A stretch of 64,000 nt of DNA, taken from contig NC_081413.1 of NCBI RefSeq assembly GCF_030272615.1, positions 165,933,080 through 165,997,079 of the forward strand, in the 5' to 3' direction. The translations under genes and the position numbers were made by a program. Origin of the DNA: Cryptomeria japonica (taxonomy: Eukaryota > Streptophyta > Pinopsida > Cupressales > Cupressaceae). Shown here piece by piece: positions 1 to 11,160 of this stretch (the stretch's first letter is position 1; every line of letters starts with the position of its first letter). The notes beneath the pieces are model-generated. The model ran no database searches, was not told the origin of the DNA, and was given only the letters and a program-made list of their open reading frames with translations.

Positions 1-560
1 AGTGTATTGCCAAACCATAATTCATAAGGTGTCTTACCGGTTTCTCCTTTGATATGTACTCCGTTGAATGTATAAACCACTGTGCTCACTGCTTCTCTCC
101 AGTAGATATGATGTAGACTATCTTCCATCATCATTGTTCTAGAAACATCCAAGATAGTTATGTTCTTCCTTTCCACAACTCCATTTTGCTAAGGTGTCCA
201 GGGAGTAGAGAATTTCCTTATTATACCATGCTTGTCACAAAAGTTGTTAAACTCACCGGATGTGAATTCTCCACCATGATCTGATCTCAAACATTTAATC
301 TTCAATCCTGTCTCAGTTTCCACTTTAGCCTTAAAGATTTTAAACTTTTCAAATGCTTCAAATTTTTCTTTTAGAAAAGTAACCCACATCATTCTAGAAT
401 AATCATCAATGATTAGCATGAAATATCTATCACCTTGAAAACTTTTAACTCTAGCAAGGCTACACAAATTAGTATGAATAAGATCAAGAACATCATTTGA
501 TTTATCTTATATACTCCTAAAAGAGGTTCTGACCTATTTACCCATTTGGCATTCTTTACA
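1..560 (-). pseudogene. copia-1 integrase core, partial
   Basis: Integrase inserts the cDNA copy into host DNA. The 189-467 part reads through the first catalytic Asp block (DDYSRMMWV) and the second Asp block (CLRSDHGGEF), ending in FSTPWTP. A TAG at 186-188 follows. Past the stop the same frame continues QNGVVERKN, which carries the catalytic Glu, and then YWREAVSTVVYTFN and GKTPYELWF towards position 1. In copia relatives the interrupted codon is normally Gln in TPQQNG, so CAG to TAG is the likely change. The piece between about 468 and 560 is poorer. Beyond the window the reverse transcriptase should follow. Confidence 0.85.
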
Positions 561-803
561 TACCGGATTATAGGGCTTCAAAATCTTAGGCATATCCCTA
601 ACTGCCTTAGTTGAACTGATCTTCACAATTCAATCAAAATTCACATGACATAGCCTTTTATGCCATAGCCAACTCTCATCAATTTGTGTAATCAAACATG
701 TTTTCTCACCAGAGTTCAAATGAAATATATTACCTTTTGTATGTGTACCGGTTGCAATCTCCAAACCAAATATGTTAATTATTTTGCATTTTCCATCCTT
801 GAA

Positions 804-1133
804 CTATAATTGAAATCTATCTACCAATTGTTCTACACTCAAAAGATTATGCCTCAAACCTTCAACACAATAAACATTGTCAGTATTGTTTTTACCATCC
901 AATGATATAGTTCCTTTTCCTTTGATCATACATGCTTTGTCATCTCCAAATCTAACTAGACCGCCATCAAATTCTTGCAAAGATAGAAACTTCCCTTTAT
1001 CTCTAGTCATATGATGTGAAAAACCGCTATCAATTACCCATTCATCCTTGTCTTCAATTTTAGCATCAAGTGCCTTCTCTTTAGGTACATTCTCTTCCAG
1101 TGTCGGATTATCTTCCTTGATAGCCAGGAACAC
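804..1133 (-). pseudogene. copia-1 protease domain
   Basis: An aspartic protease that would cut the gag-pol polyprotein. The active-site region reads WVIDSGFSHHMT. The catalytic DSG is kept, but the Cys normal in the copia DSGCSHHM motif is Phe. Downstream come GGLVRFGDD and the C-terminal VYCVEGLRHNLLSVEQL typical of copia protease before the integrase zinc region. It is in frame with gag upstream and integrase downstream. Nothing with clear residues covers 560-800, where the zinc-binding head of integrase should lie. Confidence 0.85.
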
Positions 1134-1259
1134 CCATTCCTTCCCATTGCTAGAACCACTAGCAAATTCTTCTGTTGGTTCATCATTAGAATTAGTAATG
1201 CCTTCCTCATCCGTTATGTAGCATGATTTGTCTCTTTTTTTCTTGTATTTATACTTGTT

Positions 1260-2216
1260 CTAATATCTAAGGTTAGGCTTAAATGATCTTCTAACTCTTT
1301 CTTTAAATCTTGAATTTCTTTCAAGACATCTAGATGCAAAATGACCAATCTTATTACATGCAAAACATTTAAAAGGTGCTTTTCCTTCATACTTACTTCC
1401 TACCAGTCCTTTAGGTACTCTTCTAGAAAATAGTGCTTCAAGTTGCTCAAACTCCTCATCTTCTCTCTTCATATCTCCCAATTCCTTTGCATACAAAGCT
1501 TTCTAGCCTTGCTTATCGGTTGTAGATGTAGATGCATGAAAAGCAGGTTTAGACTTCATAGCTCCAGAAGGTTCAAATTATTCAAGCTCAAAAGCATATA
1601 GTTTCCCAACAAAAGTATCTTTGTTGACAGATGTATTAGCCATTGTTCTCAACTCATTAATAGTAGTAGCCTTCATTTCATAAGCTGGTGGTAGGGCTCT
1701 TAGGACTTTAGAAACAATTTCATCTTCTCTCAGAGTTCCACCACAACATTGAATTCCCATAACAATCTTATTTACCCTTTCCATGAATGCAGTAATCCTT
1801 TCATCTTCTTCCATCTTTAGGTTTTCATATCTCACTTGGTAACCATCAAGTTTAGAAATCTTCACTGTACAATCACCTTCATTAAGAGTCTCCAACTTAT
1901 TCCATATAGCCTTTCCAGATGATTTGTCGGTTAAACCCATTATTTTCTGATCAGAAAGTGCACACAAGAGGGCTTCTCTTGCTCTACAATCATTCTCAAG
2001 CTCCTTGTCCAACTTTGCTAGAGGAGGATTGCCAGACCCCAGATTATAGGGTGTGACAACATTCTATGTGATCTCCCAAATCTCCTTGCCAAGACATCTC
2101 ATATGAGTCTCCATCCGAATCTTCCATACTGTATAATTTGTTTCATCAAGCCTCAGAATATCCCTTCGAAAGATAGCTCCAGAAGAACTGGACGAACTTG
2201 AATTGTTAGTCACCAT
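1260..2216 (-). pseudogene. copia-1 gag with CCHC zinc knuckle
   Basis: Gag is the capsid/nucleocapsid protein that packages element RNA. The likely start is the ATG complementary to 2214-2216, about 45 bp after the primer site, reading MVTNN followed by a serine run. LDETNYTVWKIRMETHM is the N-terminal domain common to plant copia gag. 1578-2012 is the UBN2-type gag body (KAIWNKLETLNEGD, ITAFMERVNKIV). 1260-1496 ends in the knuckle CFACNKIGHFASRC, an intact CX2CX4HX4C. An in-frame TAG at 2064-2066 and another stop near 1497-1577 break it. The frame is otherwise preserved from 2216 to 1260. Confidence 0.85.
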
Positions 2217-2260
2217 AGGATCTTCCTCAAGCAGTTAAAATTTCTGTAGAGAGGACCAAA

Positions 2261-2274
2261 GCTCTGATACCAAT
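2261..2274 (-). other. copia-1 primer binding site
   Basis: The minus strand reads ATTGGTATCAGAGC directly after the LTR end CTAACA. TGGTATCAGAGC is complementary to the 3' end of plant initiator-Met tRNA, the usual primer for copia minus-strand DNA synthesis. It fixes one LTR boundary at 2275. Confidence 0.9.
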
Positions 2275-3460
2275 TGTTAGACAACTCAAATAATTGGAAG
2301 ACAACTGAGAGGGGGGTGAATCAGTTGTCACAGATTACCAGAACCATTAGCAATTTAAACTTTAATACTAGGAACCCAAAAAATTAATACTGAAATAGCA
2401 GTTAAACCAATTAAGCATAAATAATAATCATAGAATAAAAGCCATCCACATAACACCAATACTTATACGTGGAAAACTTGGTAAAGGGAAAAACCATGGT
2501 GGGAAGCCTACCCACAGTCAGATAATACTTCTAGAGTGAGTATGTGAATTACAATTGAGGGGCCTGCACTTGTAGGAAGGCCAACAACCTAGAGCATACT
2601 GCTCATCATAAAAGGAGCCTCACTGACTACATAGAAATCCAGACTACAATCCAGAGAAGTGTTGAACTGCAAAAGATAGCATCTCCTATGCCTGAGTACA
2701 GTTCTAGTTAAGCTCAATATCGGAGGAATAAATCCTCTTACATAAACCCAATTCGATCTCCAATGATCAACCAACTCCTCTTCCTGAATGATATTACATT
2801 ATTCACACATTACATTCCGTGACCATGACCTCTAACATTACCCATGATGATCTACAATGAGATCTTACATCTATATATACAAACCCTCAACCATAAACAA
2901 TCAAGTCGACCACTAGACAATAAACCAGTTACATAATTACAAACCATGTCGGCCTTAAAAAAAAAAAAAATATCCAACACATAAGACATTTGGAAATACA
3001 TCGAGAGGTCCAATCCACATGTTACATTAAAGTCAATCCATAACCTAGATCAACCGGGACCCAATATAGAACCACATGCTACAACAATGATCTCCATCCG
3101 TCAAGTCTCAAACATGATTACCAACATCCTGAAACTCCACTACAAGCTACACCAACACCACTTATGCAATTCATCAAAGATCTCCACCAAAAGCTCTGTC
3201 GGTGAAACCCTCACCGAAACTAGAAACCAAGCTTCTAAGCAAGCAGGATAGAATTTGATCAACATACCAAAACCAACTGTCCAAATATGAGAATGAGTAT
3301 CATGAACAAGCCAATTCCATTACCAAACTATACCGGAGCCTATAGGATCATGTTGGATCCAAGTTAACTAGAAACCACTCAACCTACTAGGATGAGAAGG
3401 GTGTCAGTAAAGCATCCAAACAACTAGTGTTGGCATCAATGGCAAAACATCAATGCAACA
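2275..3460 (-). repeat. copia-1 5' LTR
   Basis: The inner edge is firm because it abuts the primer site. The outer edge is inferred: on the minus strand the sequence ending at 3460 begins TGTTGCATTGATG, giving a TG start and a 1186-bp LTR. No second copy lies in the window for comparison. A TATA-like GTATATATAG sits near 2872-2879 and a 14-bp A run at about 2957-2970. Confidence 0.6.
2872..2879 (-). promoter_or_regulatory. TATA-like box of copia-1 LTR
   Basis: TATATATA in GTATATATAG on the minus strand, about 580 bp from the primer site. The position fits the U3/R border of the LTR. This rests on motif and position only. Confidence 0.4.
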
Positions 3461-5230
3461 CATAATCAATTCCACCAAATGGCCAATAATTTATTAGGTG
3501 TCTAAGCAACAACGAAGGGAACTTCCCCTCCCTACATAATATCAACCATATGTACAGTGAGGGAATCCACATCCCAAGTGCCATGATGAGTACCCATAAG
3601 AAATCAAGATAGAAGGATCAATGGTGCATTGATCACCTCTACAAATCACTCCATGAGTGTCAAACACTAGAAAAATATGATCTCAAGACTACACAAGAAA
3701 AAAATAAACATTGACAATGGATTACATCACACCAAGTTATCCACTATCAATCAAGGTCAAACATGAAGAATACACATGATTCTACTACCAACATTGGCTT
3801 ATGCAAGAATACAACAATAACATTTAGATAATCCAATCACACATCATTCATAATCCAACTTAGGCATTCATGCTTAAATCAATATCACATGTGATATGCA
3901 TAAACATTCAACGAGGACACACAATTTGTAATTCATCAATGATCTTCACTAGTGCAATTTTATGCAATTCACAATTTTTTAATCACACATCTTTGAACAA
4001 TTTCATAAGATTCAAGATATTTAAATCACATTTAATTGTAGAAGACATCTTTTAATTGTTTTATTTAACTGTAACTATCTAATCAACAATGACATATGAC
4101 ACATTCTCTATGATGTTCTCCCTTGTACGTACTACCAAAGGTTCACGATGAACATGATAGAAGACAACATTTAACACATCATAGAGCCAACAATGTCAAG
4201 CATTCAAAATAGTCACCATAAGATTTGAAAAGAGAAAAAATAAGTGGGGGAATTATCAAGTTCAACATTAAATTATAAAAGTGCATGCAATTTTAACAAT
4301 AAACCAAAGGTGGCAAGCATCACAAAATAGATAGATAGAAGAGTTTGGTGATTGATTCGATGTGTACGAAAGTTCCAAAATTAAATGCTATCCCCCACAA
4401 TACATGAATAGTTATTCAATAACCAAATTAAATCATGAATCACATAACATATCCACATAATGGAGTGACTGGCATCTACCATAATGAAGGGAGTGACTGT
4501 TGCACAATACCCAAGAACACAATATCCCAGATACATTAGAGAACGTACCCAAACATAGTAGATAATTGAGCCATCTATATCTCCTTATATACAATAATAT
4601 ATGAAAACATGTATGCAATCATGATTTCTACTTAATGCAACCATTTACCCTTTTAATATGATGTAATTCCTTTCTCAGGCAAGGATAATTATGCAAGAAG
4701 GCATATGCAGGGAAAGATATAACACCTCATCCACAAGGAATATATTTAAGGCATGACTCAAGTTCACTTAAAGTGTCACATTCATGAGGTAATTATGATC
4801 GCAAGGGTCTAATACACAAGGTCCACCTTAATCACATGTTTAGGACATATAGCCAATTAGAGGTACACTATGATTTACACACATGGGCAACTTACACATA
4901 TATATTAGGAGGTGTCACATTAACCACACATTAATAATCACAAGACTTGATGAAGGTACATAATGATCACAAAATAAATGTACTTTTCACATTACATATA
5001 CTAGTGGCTAACAATTGTTCACATAGATATTACCCTCATAGGGCATGTATAATCTCACATAATGATCACCATCACACAGGTGTATACTAAGATGCATATG
5101 CTTACAATAAAAACTGATGGGAGCAGCTCATATTAGCACTATGGTAGCACATTTCTATAATGTAACTTTACATTGAAAATACAAACTACTCACCATACAA
5201 AATAAGGTCAACACTTGGACAGGGCCAACA
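3461..5230. other. No gene seen; AT-rich intergenic or old repeat DNA
   Basis: Only short unrelated open frames (about 60 codons) occur and none shows a recognisable motif. The plus strand is rich in CA/AT words. Before gypsy-1 inserted, this stretch was continuous with 18372 onward. It may be the interior of the older element whose LTR is proposed at about 19795-21527, but I see no coding to prove it. Confidence 0.5.
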
Positions 5231-5235
5231 ATGCC

Positions 5236-6370
5236 TGTCGTGAGTGTGAAGTAGGGTACCTGCAAGTGCAACACAAACACTTAATAGATCATTACAAGCA
5301 TGGTTAGAAAATTGAAATCAAATGAAAGATAAACCATGACAAAGAGACCTATTGCCTCCTAAAAGATGCGAGTGTGGATTTTCTCTCAGATCTAGATGAG
5401 CAATCCCAGTGACTTGACTACACTAAGACAGAGGATTTAAAATGATATGATGTGCAAGCTAGATGAATGCATGATTAAGATAGATTGATCCAAGAAGCTA
5501 ACTATGTTAATGATATGCATGATTATGATAAATGATAGATGCAATTAAGCTAGATGAGAGATTGATTATGCTATATGATTAAAAAATTATGCTAGAAGAT
5601 GATCAAATTAAGCTAGATATAAGAAGCAATAAATAATAACAATGCTAAACTAGAATGCTAGAAATGATATGCCTATAATAACAATGCTTGAGATTGGATC
5701 CATTGTGCTCCAAAGTGGGGGATATTTAAAGGATTTCCAAGGCCAGGGGTGAGGTGGCATGAATCAACAGTCAAGATTGAGTTTGAAGATATCAAGGGTC
5801 AAATTGGAGGAGGTTGGAGAAGAGGTTGGAGGGAGGGACACTTGTCATCTTTGTGGTGACAAGTGTCAAGGAATATTTCTCACAAGAGGGAAAATGTCTA
5901 AGGGAAGAGACATGTGGAAAAAGTGCCATGTATCTCAAGGGGAGAATATCCAACCCATAGGAAGTTAGGATGTGCAAGATAGGACAGGGTTAGTTAAACC
6001 CAGGATTAGGTGGAATGGGTTAGGTTATGGGGTGGTTAGGTTATGTTGTAAGAAGTTAGGAGGCATGTGGGGAATTTGAATTTAAAAATTCAAATAATAG
6101 GAAAAGGCTAATTAACTTTCAACAACTAATAATTGATTTGTTTTAATTAATTAGGGGATTAGAAGAAATGAATTAAATGGGGGGAGGATTAATTAATCAA
6201 AGGGGACTATTGAAATGAACTTATTAAATAAATCCTTAGATTTATTAATAAGCGGGTGAATGGGGAATTTAATCAGATTTCTAATAAATTCAATTAAATT
6301 GGGAAGGGGGATTAATTAAATAATTGCTTATTTAATTAATTATCTTCAGACAATTTTTTAGGTGTATACA
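5236..6370 (-). repeat. gypsy-1 3' LTR
   Basis: 1135 bp, matching 17234-18366 end to end with scattered substitutions. It starts TGTCGTGAG on the plus strand and ends GTGTATACA. A TATA-like TTTAAATA (minus strand) lies at 5723-5730, matching the other copy. Small open frames in it (for example 5759-5968) are repeated in the other LTR only because the LTRs are duplicates. Confidence 0.95.
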
Positions 6371-6416
6371 TTTTGCTCTTCTTTGAAGCGAGGTGTGATG
6401 ACGCGTTGATTCAAAG
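6371..6416 (-). other. gypsy-1 polypurine tract and adjoining hairpin
   Basis: The minus strand reads AAAGAAGAGCAAAA immediately before the 3' LTR, the purine-rich primer for plus-strand synthesis. Overlapping it, 6381-6387 (CTTTGAA) pairs with 6410-6416 (TTCAAAG) and 6388-6390 (GCG) with 6402-6404 (CGC). The same arrangement with different stem bases occurs in gypsy-2 at 23963-23993. Confidence 0.75.
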
Positions 6417-7135
6417 AATAATCTCAATTTGATGATGTTGATGTGATATTGGTTTAATAGGATGCCCCAAACATTGATTGCTAAATTGTGATACGATGAT
6501 GCCCCCTTGGGAGATCAATTGAGATAATTGACCTTTGGAGTGTTTGGATCTTTGCGAAATCGATTTCCTGATCAGAAAGGATTTGATTTCTGCAACGTTG
6601 ATTGATGAAAAAGCGAGTTCTTCGATCACGGTGATGTGGTTCTTGATGTGACGATTGATAGAGTTTGATTGAATTGATAAAATTGATTAGATTGATCAAA
6701 ACTGATAAGATTGAGATCAAGTTTGGTTTCAAGAATGACACCTTTTGTATAAGACAAAGATGATCAAAGTGTCTGGTTTCAAGAATGATATATCCTGTAT
6801 AAGACTTGATCAAAACGTCTGGTTCTAGGAAAGATATATCTTGTATAAGACATGATATAATGAATCAAATGATATGGATTGATAGAATTGATAAGATCGA
6901 TTGGATAAAGAACTGACATTTTGTTGATATCTTGTTGCAGGAAGATTTAGATGTGCTAATGTTGGTGCATTTGGTGGAATAACATAAGATTCTCTTTGGG
7001 TCGACAACATCTGGAGAGAGATGAGTCATCGTTCTAATTGTGTATACACCTATGATGATACATTGATGATTCTTGTGATAGATTTGGCCTTGGATAAGAT
7101 GAGCTTTTGTGATCATCATTGAGATTTTTAAAATA

Positions 7136-7271
7136 TGGGAAGTGAGTGCAAACATCGATGGTATAATTAAACCATGATGACCTGAGCACTACTTTCTTGG
7201 ATTTTGATATTGCAAGTTAGCACAAGCATCGAGGTATAATTGAACCAAGATGACCTGAGTGTTGCTTGCAT
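7136..7271. repeat. Two tandem hairpin units, shared with gypsy-2
   Basis: Two diverged copies (7136-7200 and 7207-7271) of a roughly 65-bp unit ending in GATGACCTGAG. The first folds at 7153-7179 (CATCgATGGT with ACCATGATG). The second folds at 7227-7252 (CATCgaGGT with ACCaaGATG), enclosed by GCAAG (7212-7216) and CTTGC (7265-7269). The homologous units at 28319-28448 pair with different bases. Confidence 0.7.
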
Positions 7272-7881
7272 AAAACAACAATATTAACCATTTCTATATG
7301 CAAATCGAAAATGTCTTTGATGATACTCCATTGATCACGTCCTGAGATAAATTTGCACACATTAATGATTAATTTATAGATAGAAGACAAGAAACTATTA
7401 TGTTCCTTCCTTGTTCCTCTAGTCAAAGACATCTTGGAGTCACTCGAAAATCATGATAGCAAAAATCAAGATAGATAAGTTGAACCAAAGTGTTAAAATC
7501 ATTAGTTAAAAGATATTATCCATTGATATGTGTTTGATGTGCTTAGACTGACATGTGATAGTTTGATGGTTGATAATTCAATCTTGTGCTCAACATTGGA
7601 TATGTCTCAGTTTTCGCTTGACAAGAGTTGTCTAACTATTGTTCTACCTGTTTGATTAAGCTTAAAATGATGGAAAATTTTGCCCCCAGCTAGGTGCAGG
7701 ATTTTGCCCCAAGCCTAGAAACAAATTTATTATGATATACCCAATGATCCAAACCATGGTGAGAAATCATCTGCAATGCCCACATATGTACAAAGGCTTA
7801 TTTATGGATATGAACAATGCTAATAGAAATGAATGCAAGCAGAAGGATGCATGAACTAATAGATGGAAGAGCTAGCTGACA

Positions 7882-7910
7882 GATAGCGCCTGTTGCTAGG
7901 TTTTCGCCAT
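7882..7910. other. Conserved GCGCCTGTTGC motif 3' of pol
   Basis: Plus strand TAGCGCCTGTTGCTAGG followed by TTTTCGCCAT. The matching site in gypsy-2 is 29581-29609, at the same place relative to the end of pol. Its function is not known to me. Confidence 0.5.
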
Positions 7911-7929
7911 CTATTATTATTGCACTTTT

Positions 7930-8055
7930 TCTCATATTTGATTTTTTTTCTCTGTTTTCGTTGTTTTTGTATTTTCCGCTTTTTCACTGTTTTTGAGTTT
8001 TCTGCTTTTTCACTGTTTTTGATTTTTCCGCTTTTTCACTTTTTTTGATATTTTT
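7930..8055. repeat. Pyrimidine-rich tandem repeat after pol
   Basis: Plus strand shows about three to four imperfect copies of a roughly 27-30 bp unit built from TTTTCACTGTTTTTGA and TTTTCYGCTTTTTC. It lies just after the pol stop in element sense. Gypsy-2 has a different T-rich tandem array in the comparable region. Confidence 0.6.
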
Positions 8056-8061
8056 GTTTTT

Positions 8062-9160
8062 TCAGACATAAAACTTCTTTAGATGCATTCTATTGATGGG
8101 CTCTTCAAGTTGATCCCTGTCTAGCGTTGATAGCTGATAGACTCCTGACCAAAATACTGCTGTGACCACAAATGAACCCAACCCGTTTGGTTCAAACTTC
8201 CCTTTTTTTTCTCGATCTGCTTGGTTGCATGGATTTTCCTTTAGTAGCAGTTATCCAACTTGAAAGGCTCTTGGTTTGACCTTGTGATTATAAATTTGTT
8301 ACATTCTTTGTTGATTCACCTTTAAATGATCAAAGGCATTTTGTCTTCATTCATGGATCAATTCTAACTCTTGCAATTTGGATACTCGTTGTTCTTCATC
8401 TGGATAAAGCCTTTTCATGATACTCATAGAGAAGGTATCTCTACTTCCATTAGCAATATTTCTTTTGATCCATAGACAAGAGAGAAAGGTGTGGCACCTG
8501 TTGGTATGCAGATACTGGTACATTAGGCCCATAGAGCAGGGTTCAATTGAACATGCCAATCTCTGCCAGCATCATTCACTATCTTTTTGAGGATTTTCAA
8601 AATAGTTTTGTTTGATGCTTCTACTTGTCCATTCCCTTGAGGATAGTAGGGTGTGGAGAATCTGTGTTGGATCTTGAATTTCCCATATAGCTCTTGTACA
8701 TCTTGATTCTTGAACGATCGCCCATTATCAGTGATAATGGTCATGGGTATGCCATAGTGACATATGATGTAGTTTGAGATAAATGCAACAATTTGTTTTC
8801 CTATGATATTTGTGAGAGGTACTGCCTCAATCCATTTTGTGAAATATTCTGTAGCTACAAGAATGAATTTGTGATCATTGGATGGAGGATTTATCTTTCC
8901 TACTAGATCAAAACCCCATTGGTAGAAAGGCCATGATGTTGCCAAAGCATGAAGCTAGTGTGTTGGTGCATGAATTAAATTTCCATGGATCTAACATTGT
9001 TTGCATGTTCTAGCTATCTGAAAATAATCTCATTCCATAGTTGGCCAATAATATCCCAAGCGCATGAGTTTGTTCGAAAGGGTAAGACCACTTGAATGAG
9101 TACCACAAATGCCGTTATGGAATTCATTTAAGGCATTCTCAGATTCTTGTTGCTTGAGAC
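8062..9160 (-). pseudogene. gypsy-1 integrase
   Basis: Integrase inserts the element cDNA. In order on the minus strand: an HHCC zinc head (FHNGICGTHSSG ... TCKQC, about 9160-8990, with an internal TGA), a catalytic core at 8523-8945 with Asp (QWGFDLVG), Asp (IITDNGRSF) and Glu (GNGQVEASNK), then a C-terminal module (GLGSFVVTAVF ... EEPINRMHLKKFY) ending at a TGA at 8062-8064. The relative gypsy-2 has GPYVV where this copy has GSFVV. A frameshift near 8.5 kb and several stops break the protein. All three catalytic residues remain. Confidence 0.9.
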
Positions 9161-9227
9161 ATCTTAAAAGAGTAATGTCCAGACCTCATTTAAAAATGGT
9201 ATCCGCGACAAGAGTAAAATGGGAGGA

Positions 9228-9806
9228 TTAGCGAATAAAGTTTCTGTTTTGGTTCATTGACAAGCTAGGAGGGAAGATATTATCTTTCAGGTATGTATAA
9301 GTTTGGCCATAGCGGGAGGAATCATGCCCAACAAGGTGATAGATAGTTTGGGAATTAGGACAATTATGAGCAGGGTAAAACAACTCTTCCACCACGAGTT
9401 CATAATGCTCTTTATTTTTCTGTGTCTGAAGTAGAGAAGCAAGTGTTGCCATGGAATCTACTGCTTTGTTGTCATTCCTCAGAATTTGCTCAAAAGTTAT
9501 TTCAAAAAAGTACTTCTTGAAATCATCAACCATCTTCTTATAAGGAATTAAATTTTCATCCTTTATTTGATAATAGTCATTGATTTGATTGATGACGAAC
9601 TGATAGTCTCCAAAAACTTGAAGTTGTGTAATGTTCCATTCTATGGTCATTTTGATTCCCATGACCAAAGCTTCATATTCTGTTGTGTTATTGGTACATG
9701 GAAAGCTTAATTTGTACATTTTTGGAATTGTATGACCTTGTGGTGTGATGAATAGAATGCCTGCTCCTGATCCATGTTGTGTATATGAACCATCAAAGTA
9801 TAATTT
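9228..9806 (-). pseudogene. gypsy-1 second RNase H (archaeal-type)
   Basis: A second RNase H between the normal RNase H and integrase is the hallmark of Tat-like gypsy elements. The start (KLYFDGSYTQHGSGAGILF) holds the first catalytic Asp. TEYEAL holds Glu, GDYQFVINQI the next Asp, and NKAVDSMATLAS the last Asp. A TGA stands just before KLYFDGS, where gypsy-2 has Trp (QPWKLYFDGS), so TGG to TGA is likely. Otherwise the catalytic set is complete. The frame then runs to 9228 (VGHDSSRYGQTYTYL). Confidence 0.85.
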
Positions 9807-10506
9807 TCATGTCTTTGTGGTGACCGTTAGGATATCAACATCTGGATATTCAATGTGTAAAGGACAATCATCTTGAAGTTGGTCTGCAATGACTTGCCCC
9901 TTAATAGATTTTATGTCCATATACTCAATATCAAACTTGCTTAGGATCATGATCCATTTTGCTAATCTTCTTGTTAATGTTGCCTTGCTGAGCAAATACT
10001 TCAATGGATCGATTTTAGCAATCAACTTGATAGAGTGAGATAGTAGATAGTGTCTCAATTTTTGAGAAGCATGCTTTTTCTGTTGATGAATAGTTGAGCT
10101 CGTATCCCACTAATTTTCTGCTGATGTAGTAGATAGCGCATTGTTTTCCTTCATTATCCTATTGTGCGAGCAAAACTCCTAATGATACTTCTGTGGTTGA
10201 TACATATAGTAACAATGACTTTCCTTGAATTGGTGACATTAGGACTGGTGGTTGCATGAGATATTCCTTGATTTTGTTGAATGCTTCTTCACATTGGTTA
10301 TCCCATTTGAAATGGACATTCTTGTGTAATAGATGTGTAAATGGTTGACATTTATGTGCTAGTTGAGAAGCAAATCTTCTAATTGATTGCAGTCTTCCTT
10401 GAAGTGATCTGAGTTGACTGATATTCTTGGGAGATGTCATTTTCATGATTTCTTTGACCTTGGCCGGATCCACTTCGATATCCCTAGGTGAAACAATGTA
10501 TCCCAA
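9807..10506 (-). pseudogene. gypsy-1 RNase H and connection
   Basis: 10159-10506 begins MGYIVSPRDIEVDPAKVKEI and runs through the RT thumb/connection (LRSLQGRLQSIRRFASQLA) into the RNase H start (LLLYVSTTEVSLGVLLAQ). 9807-10058 carries the later part (MRHYLLSHSIKLIAKIDPL, KFDIEYMDIKSIKGQVIADQL), whose last part is typical of gypsy RNase H ends. A frameshift lies at about 10.06-10.16 kb. RNase H degrades the RNA template during reverse transcription. Confidence 0.85.
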
Positions 10507-11160
10507 TAGCTTACCTAAAGAAACACCAAAGACACATTTCTTGGGATTGAGCTATAGCTTGTATTGTTCTAACCGGTCAAAGATCTTTTCTAGTATTTCC
10601 AGATGTTCTTCTCTATTGTATGATTTTCCCAATATGTCATCCACATAGTCTTCCATGAATGTATGCATCATGTCATAGAATATGATTGTCATGGCTCTCT
10701 GATATGTAGCACTTACATTCTTTATTCCAAATGGCATGACATTCCAATAGAAATTATCCCATGGACATGTGAAAGCTGTCTTTTCTTGATCTTCTAGAGC
10801 TATTTTAATCTGATTATATCTTGAGAAACCATCCATTAGAGAAAACATGGACTGCCCAGCAGTTAAATCCAAAATGATGTCAATATTAGGCAAATAAAAG
10901 TCATCCTTTGGACATGCATTATTGAGATCTTTGATGTTTGTGCATACTCTGATACTTTTATTTGGTTCAAAAATAGGAACTATGTTTGATACCCATTGAG
11001 GATATGCTACAGGTCTAATGAATCCCATGTCCAATAATTTCTTCAGTTCTGGTTTGACAAGAAGAGCGATATGAGGATGCATCTTCCTTAATTTTTGTTT
11101 AACTAGTTTGGCTCATGGAATGACATTTAAGTGATGCATAATAAGATCTGGATCCAACCC
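10507..11160 (-). pseudogene. gypsy-1 reverse transcriptase
   Basis: Copies element RNA into DNA. 10552-11082 has the finger region (PELKKLLDMGFIRPVAYPQWVSN), NACPKDDFYLPNIDIILDLTAG, SLMDGFSRYNQIKI, then the active site YVDDILGKS in the palm and HLEILEKIFDRLEQY. A TAG follows at the start of LNPKKCVFG, and the sequence then runs into the connection at 10506. The catalytic Asp pair is intact. The N-terminal block before HPHIALLVK is separated by a frameshift near 11.1 kb. Confidence 0.95.

Larger units (their letters stand above)
1..3460 (-). mobile_element. Ty1/copia LTR retrotransposon (copia-1), truncated by window edge
   Basis: Read on the minus strand, the order is LTR (2275-3460), initiator-Met-type primer site (2261-2274), gag with zinc knuckle, protease and integrase. 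The reverse transcriptase, RNase H and 3' LTR would lie beyond position 1. Protease before integrase is the visible start of the copia order. All recognisable gag, protease and integrase pieces lie in one reading frame (start codon at 2216), so the damage seen is mostly nonsense codons rather than frameshifts. The target duplication cannot be checked because one end is missing. Confidence 0.85.
6417..8061 (-). other. gypsy-1 3' non-coding region between pol and 3' LTR
   Basis: No domain-bearing frame on either strand. It contains the paired hairpin repeat (7136-7271), a conserved GCGCC-containing motif (7882-7910) and a pyrimidine-rich repeat (7930-8055). Around 6936, plus-strand TTGCAGGAAGATTTAGATGTG resembles TGTGCAGGAGGATCTAGGTGTG at about 25100 in gypsy-2, just before its antisense gene. 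Gypsy-1 may therefore keep only the leader of a lost antisense gene. Confidence 0.6.

Noticed and set aside
5759-5968. Frame RVKLEEVGEEVGGRD, also at 17775-17966
   Set aside because: Repeated through LTR duplication of gypsy-1. No domain or start conservation.
8347-8559. Separate gene MACSIEPCSMGL
   Set aside because: Out-of-phase part of the gypsy-1 integrase C-terminal region, homologous to gypsy-2 only when read in the shifted frame.
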